Assembly: GCA_002127415.1 (NCBI GenBank) | Contig: MWJR01000191.1 | Location: forward strand, 1-6,670 | DNA: 6,670 nucleotides | Direction of reading: 5' to 3' | DNA from: Calditrichaeota bacterium AABM5.125.24 | GTDB lineage: Bacteria; Electryoneota; AABM5-125-24; Hatepunaeales; Hatepunaeaceae | Shown here: positions 1-5,726 of the stretch, one piece after another | How the letters are laid out: each line of letters starts with the position of its first letter | Numbering within the stretch: position 1 is the first letter of the stretch | Notes under the pieces: generated by a model | What the model saw: only the letters and a program-made list of their open reading frames with translations | What the model was told of the DNA's origin: nothing | Databases searched by the model: none | Translations under genes and position numbers: made by a program

Positions 1-69
1 GACTTGATCCGGGGTCGGAATCCAGACAGCCCCGAATTCGTCTGGATACCGGCCTTCGCCGGTATGACA
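1..69. repeat. Palindromic intergenic repeat, truncated by the window edge
   Basis: Two adjacent perfect inverted repeats are visible. TCCAGAC (21-27) pairs with GTCTGGA (40-46) around a 12-nt loop containing GAATTC. ATACCGGC (46-53) pairs with GCCGGTAT (58-65) around the tetraloop CTTC. The stretch starting GACTTGATCCGGGGTC and the end GGTATGACA resemble dispersed, non-coding intergenic repeats seen in many proteobacterial-type genomes; that family resemblance is from memory. The probable right terminus is ATGACA at 64-69, and the left part lies outside the window. No coding potential is apparent. It lies downstream of the minus-strand MetE-like gene and could act as a structured 3' end, but there is no T-run to make it a classical terminator. 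Confidence 0.6.
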
Positions 70-136
70 AGTGTCAACTATAAAATGCCCCGATTAGTAT
101 AATCTCGTGACAATTGCAACCTATGAACATATATCA

Positions 137-178
137 CAAATATCAAAGCCTAACGCCCAATGCCCAAAGCCCAAAGCC
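137..178. repeat. Heptamer tandem array, consensus CAAWGCC
   Basis: Six consecutive 7-nt units in perfect phase: CAAATAT (137-143, degenerate), CAAAGCC (144-150), TAACGCC (151-157), CAATGCC (158-164), CAAAGCC (165-171) and CAAAGCC (172-178). On the minus strand this reads as repeats of TTTGGGC and ATTGGGC. The array starts 1 nt beyond the stop codon of the minus-strand MetE-like gene, so it would be transcribed as the start of its 3' untranslated region. It is closely related to the heptamer array upstream of the same gene (1204-1266). Degenerate heptamer arrays are known as intergenic features in several bacterial lineages; their function is unknown. Confidence 0.7.
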
Positions 179-179
179 T

Positions 180-1190
180 TCATATTGTTCCCCCCGGTTC
201 TTCCTGGCGGGCCATCTCGCGTCTGGTCCACTGCACGGCTTGATACATATTGGTCAACTTCTCGAACGCCCGGTCGCGCGGGAGGGCTCCGAGTCCGCCG
301 GTGGGGGCTACCCATATCAGGTCCGGGTCGTGATAACGGGCGTATTTCATAATCCCCTGCGCCACCTCCATCGGACCCTCGAGGCGGGGATCGGCGGAGT
401 GAACCAGGCCCAGCTGTATAATCCGTCCTTCAAGGAAGTTGGCGCTGGTCATAATCCGCTCATTTTCTGGACCCTCGATGAGGTCGAAGGAGATGCCTCC
501 GAAGGGGGCTTCCTCCAGAGCCGCCTCAAACCCGACCAGATCACCGGTGGAGGTGCCGAGCATTACCGTGGCGGATATCCCTTCACACAGCAGCGCGGCG
601 GCCTCGAGGAATGTGTCGGACCGGGATTTGTGGGATGTAAGCAGCGTCTCTTCAATCAGGATGTATCGAGCCCCGGCCGCTTCGAGCCCCTGCAGCTCAC
701 GGTTCAGCGCCCGGGCCAGGTCGCAGGTCAGGTCATTGATCCTATCGGTATAAACCCCGGGATCGCAGAGTCCGGCCAGGCTGAATGGGCCGGTCAGCAC
801 CGGTCTCACCTCCACCGGCGAGCGCTCGGATATAAAGCGGTAGTCACCCTCAACAATCGGGCGCACCCATCTGATCCGGTCGGTGACGCGGGGTCGAACC
901 TCACAACCAGGCTCTCGGGATTCCTGGCTTTTCACGATTTCGAAGCCGTCCAAACGGCTGCAGATGTAACTCAGATCGTCGTCCCAGCGGATCTTGCCGT
1001 CGCTCACGACCTCAACCCCGGCCGCCACCATCTCGGCTACCGCCTCCACTGTGACTCTCTCCTTGGCCCGGGCCAGCTCCCGGTCAGTGATGCGGCCGTC
1101 CGCATAATCGTTCATAGCTATCTGTAGAAGCGGCGGGCGCGGCGGCTCGGGTATCTTGGGGTAGCTGCCGTTGACACAGGTAGTGAACAT
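180..1190 (-). CDS. MetE C-terminal-domain-like (cobalamin-independent methionine synthase family) protein, zinc site apparently lost
   Basis: The product is 336 aa, the size of a single catalytic MetE-type TIM barrel (about 310-340 aa) rather than the ~750-aa two-domain MetE. Recognisable family positions are the N-terminal NGSYPKIP (7-14), VVSDGKIRWDDDLSY followed by LDGF (61-83), LTGPFSL (132-138), YILIEETLL (176-184, where MetE has an I-DEPA-type motif), GGISFDLIEG (231-240), and WVAPTGGLGALPR (293-305) followed by a KL-NM helix. Family members transfer a methyl group to a thiol such as homocysteine, activated by zinc bound by His, Cys, Glu and Cys. Here the expected H-x-C strand reads VMLGTSTGDL (209-218), the Glu position is Asp (SFDL), and the usual PDCGL reads PTGGL (296-300). 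Thiol methyl transfer is therefore doubtful, and no specific function is assigned. The start at 1190 places the typical TTCVNGSYP segment right at the N terminus. No clear Shine-Dalgarno sequence precedes it (AT-rich TTATTAATT). It lies 164 bp downstream of the lipoprotein gene on the same strand. The family is fairly sure; the activity is not. Confidence 0.85.
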   Translation of the reverse strand: MFTTCVNGSYPKIPEPPRPPLLQIAMNDYADGRITDRELARAKERVTVEAVAEMVAAGVEVVSDGKIRWDDDLSYICSRLDGFEIVKSQESREPGCEVRPRVTDRIRWVRPIVEGDYRFISERSPVEVRPVLTGPFSLAGLCDPGVYTDRINDLTCDLARALNRELQGLEAAGARYILIEETLLTSHKSRSDTFLEAAALLCEGISATVMLGTSTGDLVGFEAALEEAPFGGISFDLIEGPENERIMTSANFLEGRIIQLGLVHSADPRLEGPMEVAQGIMKYARYHDPDLIWVAPTGGLGALPRDRAFEKLTNMYQAVQWTRREMARQEEPGGTI

Positions 1191-1203
1191 AATTAATAAC
1201 TAA

Positions 1204-1266
1204 ATGGACAATGGACAATAGTCGATGGCGGATGGCCAATGGCCAATGGTCGATAGGTGAAGGGTG
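1204..1266. repeat. Heptamer tandem array, consensus ATGGNCA
   Basis: Nine 7-nt units run in unbroken phase: ATGGACA (1204-1210), ATGGACA (1211-1217), ATAGTCG (1218-1224), ATGGCGG (1225-1231), ATGGCCA (1232-1238), ATGGCCA (1239-1245), ATGGTCG (1246-1252), ATAGGTG (1253-1259) and AAGGGTG (1260-1266). On the minus strand the best units read ATTGGCC and ATTGTCC, close to the ATTGGGC units of the array at 137-178. The array ends 13 nt before the start codon of the MetE-like gene and fills most of its 5' region. The rest of the 164-bp spacer (1267-1354) shows no gene, no convincing promoter and no terminator. Confidence 0.75.
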
Positions 1267-1354
1267 ATGTGCTGGTGTGAAGATTGTCCGGAGCCTGCTG
1301 GTCAGGGTGGGCAACAGAACATCCTGTCTCTACGGTCAGGTGATTGCCAACTGT

Positions 1355-2278
1355 CTATAGGCTATACCTTTTCCTGTGCTCCTCGCGGTGAAGGGTGAAA
1401 TAACCTTCAAAACCGGCTGTGCGGGCTGTGAAGTGCAGCCGTGCCATTGGTTCGCCATACATATACATCTCCCCACGGCCACTGCCGTTGGATTCGATGG
1501 TAATCTCCCCTGAGACGTGCGGCTGCCGATAATCGCCCGCTTCATCGTATACGGGGAAGGTGCCGTCGATGACAATACGGGAACGCTGATCGCGGGCGTC
1601 GATGCTGAAGTCCTGGATGCGAAACATCCAGTAAACACGCAGATAATAGCTGTATGAATACGAACCTGCCTGCCCGCCAATATCGACCTCCTCCTCAAAC
1701 GCTACAGATTGCCACATATTGAACCACCCATCCACGTTGAGAGGGTCTTGTCGTCCATCAGTATATTCAATAACCAGCTCCCGCCCCTCATTGATGTCAC
1801 TGTAGAAATCGCTGGTGAATACGTTCTGAAAGCTGCGACTCTCGTAGAATTGATACTCCAGGTCTGAAGGTGAGCGCACCGAGCCCCGCATCGGGTCGCT
1901 GTCGAAGCGGAGAAAGTAGAAATCCTTGTCCAGATAGTTCCTGAGGTAGAGAGTGTATGGCGTTCCATCATCGGGGTCCACCGCGAGCGTTGAATCCCAG
2001 CCTTCGGGCAGGATTTTGCTGTAGTCGGTGGTCAACGCTGCTGCATCAAGGAAACCGGCGGCCTGATCGGTGTGCGAATACAGCGCGTTGATCATCTCGA
2101 CGGTTGTCCGCGCCAGAGATACCTGATCCCGCTGGGTGGGTGTGAAGATATACCCGACCGGCTGCTCGGCGCAGCTGCACAGGAGCGCCGCCAGAACCGG
2201 CAGAGACGAAACGACCTTCAGAATACCCGAGGTCCGAGGCCTGAGAACCGATGAACAGACAGATATGGACAGGTGCAT
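1355..2278 (-). CDS. Putative lipoprotein of unknown function
   Basis: I do not recognise a named family. The 307-aa product begins with a lipoprotein signal peptide: a positively charged region (R13, R15, K21), a hydrophobic stretch VVSSLPVLAALL (22-33), and a lipobox LCSC with the modified cysteine at residue 36. Position +2 is Ala, which in enterobacteria would favour sorting to the outer membrane. The mature ~272 aa has a short helical N-terminal part (about 48-95) and then a segment rich in Tyr, Phe, Asp and Ser that looks like mostly beta strands, for example the YSYSYYLRVYWMF run (207-219) and closing strands at 256-297 (SGEITIESN, MARLHFTAR, FEGYFTLH). There are no other membrane segments or obvious catalytic motifs. 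The ATG at 2278 is supported by GGAAAAGG a few bases upstream and by a good sigma70-like promoter giving a leader of about 42 nt. It is divergent from uvrA and upstream of the MetE-like gene on the same strand, but the 164-bp spacer makes an operon uncertain. Confidence 0.8.
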   Translation of the reverse strand: MHLSISVCSSVLRPRTSGILKVVSSLPVLAALLCSCAEQPVGYIFTPTQRDQVSLARTTVEMINALYSHTDQAAGFLDAAALTTDYSKILPEGWDSTLAVDPDDGTPYTLYLRNYLDKDFYFLRFDSDPMRGSVRSPSDLEYQFYESRSFQNVFTSDFYSDINEGRELVIEYTDGRQDPLNVDGWFNMWQSVAFEEEVDIGGQAGSYSYSYYLRVYWMFRIQDFSIDARDQRSRIVIDGTFPVYDEAGDYRQPHVSGEITIESNGSGRGEMYMYGEPMARLHFTARTAGFEGYFTLHREEHRKRYSL

Positions 2279-2326
2279 AGCCTTTTCCGCATAGTTAAAA
2301 CAATAGAGCGATACAGCTACTGGTTA

Positions 2327-2355
2327 ATTTTACGAAAGTTTATCCCGCCTGTCAA
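2327..2355 (-). promoter_or_regulatory. Sigma70-type promoter of the lipoprotein gene
   Basis: On the minus strand a perfect -35 TTGACA (2355-2350) is followed by exactly 17 nt and then TAAAAT (2332-2327), one mismatch from TATAAT. A start site near 2320 would give a leader of about 42 nt before the ATG at 2278. The -35 lies inside CCTGTCAAGC (2348-2357), the mirror image of the -35 region of the opposing uvrA promoter. Only the sequence match supports this; activity is inferred. Confidence 0.7.
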
Positions 2356-2387
2356 GCCCATCTACTGTTTCAAGACAATTATCATAT

Positions 2388-2459
2388 TGTCATTGCGAGG
2401 CGCGCAGCGCCGAAGCAGTCCCGAGTCTTCGAGATTGCTTCACTTCGTTCGCAATGACA
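2388..2459. repeat. Hairpin-forming TGTCATTGCGA-ended intergenic repeat (MITE/REP-like)
   Basis: A 72-bp element is bounded by a perfect 11-bp inverted repeat, TGTCATTGCGA (2388-2398) and TCGCAATGACA (2449-2459). Inside are GAAGCA (2412-2417) with TGCTTC (2436-2441), and a small central CGA/TCG stem around 2422-2431. It is therefore an almost continuous imperfect hairpin. Sequences beginning TGTCATTGCGAG and ending CGCAATGACA are a dispersed, non-coding repeat in many bacterial genomes (from memory; not checked by search). It carries no gene and sits between the two divergent promoters. No clear target-site duplication flanks it. Confidence 0.75.
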
Positions 2460-2470
2460 TTCCAAGCCGC

Positions 2471-2498
2471 TTGACAGGGATTGGATATTGGATGTAAT
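2471..2498 (+). promoter_or_regulatory. Sigma70-type promoter of uvrA
   Basis: A perfect -35 TTGACA (2471-2476) is followed by a 16-nt spacer and TGTAAT (2493-2498), one mismatch from TATAAT. A start near 2505 would leave a leader of about 48 nt before the uvrA ATG. The spacer contains two tandem copies of ATTGGAT (2480-2486, 2487-2493). The -35 is part of GCTTGACAGG (2469-2478), the exact reverse complement of the region around the opposite -35. Confidence 0.6.
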
Positions 2499-2513
2499 TT
2501 GAACATCAAATTA
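2495..2513. promoter_or_regulatory. Candidate operator: 8-bp palindrome over the uvrA promoter start
   Basis: TAATTTGA (2495-2502) and TCAAATTA (2506-2513) form a perfect 8-bp inverted repeat around ACA. It overlaps the last four bases of the -10 and the predicted transcription start, where a repressor would block initiation. It is not the E. coli LexA box (CTGT-N8-ACAG) nor the Gram-positive form (GAAC-N4-GTTC), though it contains GAAC. Because uvrA is damage-inducible in many bacteria, a lineage-specific LexA site is possible, but the binding protein is unknown. Confidence 0.45.
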
Positions 2514-2552
2514 GACTCATCCCATAACAGGGCACTCCAACAGTAATCACCG

Positions 2553-5480
2553 ATGCCTCGGAAGCTACGCCGAAACACCACAGATCCGCCACCGGGCGGA
2601 CTCATCAGTATACGGGGTGCAAAGGAGCACAACCTCAGGAACCTCAACCTGGATATACCGCGTGACCGGCTGGTGGTCATCACCGGCATCTCCGGGTCGG
2701 GGAAGTCATCGCTGGCCTTGGATACGCTATACGCCGAGGGTCAGCGCCGCTACGTCGAGTCGCTGTCGGCCTATGCCCGTCAGTTCCTGGGTCTGATGGA
2801 GAAGCCCGACGTGGAGCGTATCGACGGGCTGTCGCCGGCCATATCCATCGAGCAGAAGTCCGGCGTCCGCAACCCGCGTTCGACCGTCGGCACGGTGACC
2901 GAGATATACGACTATCTGAGGCTTCTCTACGCCCGCATCGGCATCCCGCACTGCCCCTCCTGCGGGAAGCGGATCGAGCGGCAGACGGCCCAGGAGATCA
3001 TCGACCGGTTAATAGAGGTGCCCGCCGGAACACGGATGACCATACTGGCGCCGGTAATACGAGGAAGGAAGGGGGAATACCAGGAGCTGTTCAAGTCGCT
3101 GGCTCGTGAGGGCTTCATCCGAGTCCGGGTCGATGGCCGGGTCCGGGCCCTCGACGAGGAGATAAAGCTTGCCCGCCACCGGAGCCACTCGATCGAGGTG
3201 GTGGTTGACCGGCTGAAGGTTAGTCCCGAGGTGCGCGAACGGCTGGCGGATTCGGTTGAACTGGCACTCCGGCAGGCCAAAGGATTAGTTATAGCCGCCT
3301 ATGAAGACGGCAGTGAGGAGCTGTTCAGCGAACACTTCACCTGCCCGGAGTGCGGGATAAGTCTGGAGGGGCTGGCTCCGCGGCTGTTCTCGTTCAATTC
3401 CCCATACGGAGCCTGCTCCTCCTGCACAGGACTGGGGTTCAAGCTGGAGATCGACGAGCGGCTTATCATCCCGGATGCATCCCTTTCGGTCCTTGAGGGC
3501 GCCATCGTCACCCTGAACAGCGGTCGGGACGGTTGGTATATGAGGAAGCTGCAGCAGCTCGCTCAGGCCTATGGGTTCAGCCTCGCCGTCCCATTCCAGA
3601 AGCTGACCGGACAGCAGAGGCAGTTAGTTCTCCACGGCTCGGGCGACGAGCGTATCCGATTCAGATATTCCAGCCAGGACGGGCGCACCTTATGGGAGCA
3701 CGAAGGGGAGTGGGAGGGGATCATCCCCAACCTGTCACGTCGCTACCGTCAGACGCAGTCATCAATGATCCGGGAGTGGATAGAGGAGTTTATGGCGCAG
3801 GTTCCCTGTCCGGATTGCCACGGGGAGCGTCTGTGTCCGGCGGCCAGAGCCGTTACCGTCGGCGGATTGGGGATAGCCCTCCTGACTGATCTCTCCATCG
3901 TGGCTGCAGCCGCCTTCTTCAAGGGTCTCAAGCTCGGAACCAGGGAACTCAAGATAGCCCGGCAGATACTGAAGGAGGTATCGGCGCGGCTGGAGTTCCT
4001 GCAGCGGGTCGGTCTCGGCTATCTGACCATCTCCCGTGCGGCCGGAACCCTGGCGGGCGGCGAGGCACAGCGGATCCGGCTGGCGACACAGATCGGCAGC
4101 GGCCTGGTGGGGGTAATGTATATCCTCGATGAGCCCTCCATCGGCCTGCATCAGCGCGACAACCTCAGACTGATCGATACACTGAAGCGGCTGCGCGACC
4201 TCGGCAACACCGTCATCATAGTGGAGCACGACCGTGAGACCATCGAGGCGGCTGACTGGGTGATTGACCTCGGACCAGGTGCGGGTCGTGCAGGAGGACG
4301 GCTGGTGGCAGAGGGACCGCCCGAACGGATCAAGGCCGAACCGGCCTCGATAACCGGCCGATTCCTGACCAGGGTCGAGTCGATCCCGATGCCTGCCGAG
4401 CGGCGCAGACCGTCGCGCGGCAGCTATCTGAAGCTCAGGAATGCCACCGGCAACAACCTGAAGGGGATCGACGTTACCATACCGCTCGGCACCTTCGTTG
4501 TGGTGACCGGGGTATCCGGATCCGGCAAATCGACGCTGGTGGTGGAGACGCTCTATCCGGCCCTGGCGCGGGCCATCTACCGGAGCCGGATGCAGCCGTT
4601 GTCTCACTCCCGCATTGACGGGCTGGAGCTGATCGACAAGGTGGTGGACATCGACCAGTCGCCCATCGGTCGCACCCCCCGCTCCAATCCGGCCACCTAC
4701 ACCGGGCTGTTCAGCCATATCCGGGCCCTGTTCGCCCAGCTTCCCGAAGCTCGCCTGCGCGGATACAAGCCAGGGCGCTTCTCGTTCAACGTCCGGGGCG
4801 GCCGGTGCGAGGCCTGCCAGGGCGGCGGCATCATCAAGATCGAGATGCACTTCCTGCCGGACGTCTATGTGACCTGCGAGGTCTGTAAGGGCAGACGCTA
4901 CAACAGCGAGACCCTCGAAGTCCGTTACAAGGGGAAGAACATCTCCGATGTCCTGGATATGACGGTTGACGAGGCGCTTGAGTTCTTCCGCGAAATCCAG
5001 ACGGTGCGCCGCAAGCTGGATACGCTGGCAGGAGTCGGTCTCGGCTACATCCGTCTGGGGCAGCAGGCGACCACACTTTCCGGCGGGGAGGCTCAGCGGA
5101 TCAAGCTGTCGGCCGAGCTCTCCAAGGTCGCCACCGGCCGGACGCTTTACATACTCGACGAACCGACCACCGGGCTGCACTTCGCCGACATCCGGCAGCT
5201 GCTGAACGTGCTGCAGAAGCTGGTATCCAAGGGGAACACGGTGCTGGTCATCGAGCATAATATGGACGTAATCAAGTGCGCCGACTGGATAATCGATCTG
5301 GGCCCGGAGGGGGGCGACGAGGGGGGCTGGATAGTGACCGCCGGCCCGCCGGAGAGGGTGGCACAGGAGCCGCTATCATACACAGGTCGGTTCCTGAAGA
5401 AGGTGTTCAGGTTGGAGGGCGGATCCGTCAAAGTTTCCAAAGCCCCTGCAGGCGGGAAGGTGTTGACTTCAAAGGGGTGA
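2553..5480 (+). CDS. uvrA: Excinuclease ABC subunit A (UvrA)
   Basis: UvrA is the damage-sensing ATPase of nucleotide-excision repair; in the cytoplasm it scans DNA with UvrB and loads it at lesions. The 975-aa product has all expected parts: Walker A1 GISGSGKS (45-52), a CPSC pair (134-137), the UvrB-binding region ([10 protein letters not shown] at 171-180 within about 130-250), zinc module 1 (C264, C267, C288, C291), ABC signature 1 (500-510), Walker B1 [11 protein letters not shown] (523-533), Walker A2 GVSGSGKS (653-660), the DNA-binding zinc module 2 (C752, C755, C775, C778), signature 2 [11 protein letters not shown] (842-852) and Walker B2 [11 protein letters not shown] (866-876). Length is slightly above the usual ~940, owing to about 16 extra N-terminal and about 20 extra C-terminal residues. 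Signature 1 reads LAGGE instead of the common LSGGE. The ATG at 2553 is the first plausible start before the conserved [11 protein letters not shown] segment; no strong Shine-Dalgarno is visible. It has its own promoter, divergent from the lipoprotein gene. Confidence 0.98.
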   Translation: MPRKLRRNTTDPPPGGLISIRGAKEHNLRNLNLDIPRDRLVVITGISGSGKSSLALDTLYAEGQRRYVESLSAYARQFLGLMEKPDVERIDGLSPAISIEQKSGVRNPRSTVGTVTEIYDYLRLLYARIGIPHCPSCGKRIERQTAQEIIDRLIEVPAGTRMTILAPVIRGRKGEYQELFKSLAREGFIRVRVDGRVRALDEEIKLARHRSHSIEVVVDRLKVSPEVRERLADSVELALRQAKGLVIAAYEDGSEELFSEHFTCPECGISLEGLAPRLFSFNSPYGACSSCTGLGFKLEIDERLIIPDASLSVLEGAIVTLNSGRDGWYMRKLQQLAQAYGFSLAVPFQKLTGQQRQLVLHGSGDERIRFRYSSQDGRTLWEHEGEWEGIIPNLSRRYRQTQSSMIREWIEEFMAQVPCPDCHGERLCPAARAVTVGGLGIALLTDLSIVAAAAFFKGLKLGTRELKIARQILKEVSARLEFLQRVGLGYLTISRAAGTLAGGEAQRIRLATQIGSGLVGVMYILDEPSIGLHQRDNLRLIDTLKRLRDLGNTVIIVEHDRETIEAADWVIDLGPGAGRAGGRLVAEGPPERIKAEPASITGRFLTRVESIPMPAERRRPSRGSYLKLRNATGNNLKGIDVTIPLGTFVVVTGVSGSGKSTLVVETLYPALARAIYRSRMQPLSHSRIDGLELIDKVVDIDQSPIGRTPRSNPATYTGLFSHIRALFAQLPEARLRGYKPGRFSFNVRGGRCEACQGGGIIKIEMHFLPDVYVTCEVCKGRRYNSETLEVRYKGKNISDVLDMTVDEALEFFREIQTVRRKLDTLAGVGLGYIRLGQQATTLSGGEAQRIKLSAELSKVATGRTLYILDEPTTGLHFADIRQLLNVLQKLVSKGNTVLVIEHNMDVIKCADWIIDLGPEGGDEGGWIVTAGPPERVAQEPLSYTGRFLKKVFRLEGGSVKVSKAPAGGKVLTSKG

Positions 5481-5503
5481 TGGTGGTAACTTGAAGCCGA
5501 GTG

Positions 5504-5527
5504 CTGTCACGTGCCCTCACGTGACAG
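5504..5527 (+). terminator. Stem-loop after uvrA, possible terminator
   Basis: CTGTCACGTG (5504-5513) and CACGTGACAG (5518-5527) form a perfect 10-bp stem with a CCCT loop, 23 nt after the uvrA stop codon. The position and strength suit a 3'-end or transcript-stabilising hairpin. The sequence after it (TGAAAATGGG) has no T-run, so it is not a textbook intrinsic terminator. Each arm contains the palindrome CACGTG, so a protein-binding site is an alternative. Confidence 0.45.
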
Positions 5528-5566
5528 TGAAAATGGGATAATTATGGTGTCAAACGAGATGTTTAA

Positions 5567-5692
5567 CTTCGGAGGCGAAGCGGTAGGGCGGGTGTCCCTG
5601 CCCGCCATCGCCTGAAGGGCGATTAGATAGAATGCGGCTGCGCTGCATGGCGGGCACCCCTGCCTTCGCAGGGGCAGGCGGAGGCCCGCCAT
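5567..5692. repeat. Cluster of nested inverted repeats between uvrA and the efflux gene
   Basis: Several perfect stems are packed into 126 bp: CTTCG/CGAAG (5567-5571 with 5576-5580); GGCGGG/CCCGCC (5587-5592 with 5601-5606); ATCGCC/GGCGAT (5607-5612 with 5618-5623); and a nested hairpin with outer stem ATGGCGGGC/GCCCGCCAT (5647-5655 with 5684-5692) and inner stem CCCCTGC/GCAGGGG (5657-5663 with 5668-5674) closed by CTTC. TGCCCGCCAT (5599-5608) can also pair over 10 bp with ATGGCGGGCA (5647-5656), so two folds compete. GGCGGGTGTCCCTGCC (5587-5602) and GGCGGGCACCCCTGCC (5649-5664) are near-identical direct copies. This looks like a composite intergenic repeat; no gene is supported here. It ends 34 nt before the efflux gene start. 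Confidence 0.65.
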
Positions 5693-5714
5693 ACTTGATA
5701 ACTTTTGTTCAATT

Positions 5715-5718
5715 GGAG
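5715..5718 (+). promoter_or_regulatory. Shine-Dalgarno site setting a TTG start
   Basis: GGAG, in the context TTGGAGAA, lies 8 nt before the TTG at 5727. No ATG or GTG in this frame is better placed, and a signal peptide begins directly after the TTG. This site therefore decides the start of the efflux gene. Confidence 0.7.
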
Positions 5719-5726
5719 AAACAGCA

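Noticed and set aside
98..103. Perfect TATAAT on the plus strand
   Set aside because: No acceptable -35 is found 16-18 nt upstream, and no plus-strand gene follows; it would only transcribe antisense to the MetE-like gene.
114..1127. Long open frame on the plus strand (337 codons)
   Set aside because: It is antisense to the MetE-like gene, whose minus-strand translation carries recognisable family motifs; the plus frame shows none and has an atypical composition.
1204..1266. CRISPR-like periodic repeat
   Set aside because: The period is 7 nt with no spacers; it is a simple tandem array.
2465..2552. Classical LexA box upstream of uvrA
   Set aside because: Neither CTGT-N8-ACAG nor GAAC-N4-GTTC is present; only the unassigned palindrome at 2495-2513 remains.
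2273..2689. Small frames on both strands in the divergent spacer (for example 2273-2497 plus, 2390-2689 minus)
   Set aside because: They translate the hairpin repeat and promoter DNA, and one overlaps the start of uvrA. Nothing supports coding.
3762..5258. 498-codon open frame on the minus strand
   Set aside because: It is antisense to uvrA, whose motifs are unmistakable. Long antisense frames are common opposite GC-rich genes.
5463..5492. TTGACT with TAACTT, as a promoter at the uvrA 3' end
   Set aside because: The spacer is 18 nt, the -10 matches at only three of six positions, and it is more than 200 nt from the next gene.
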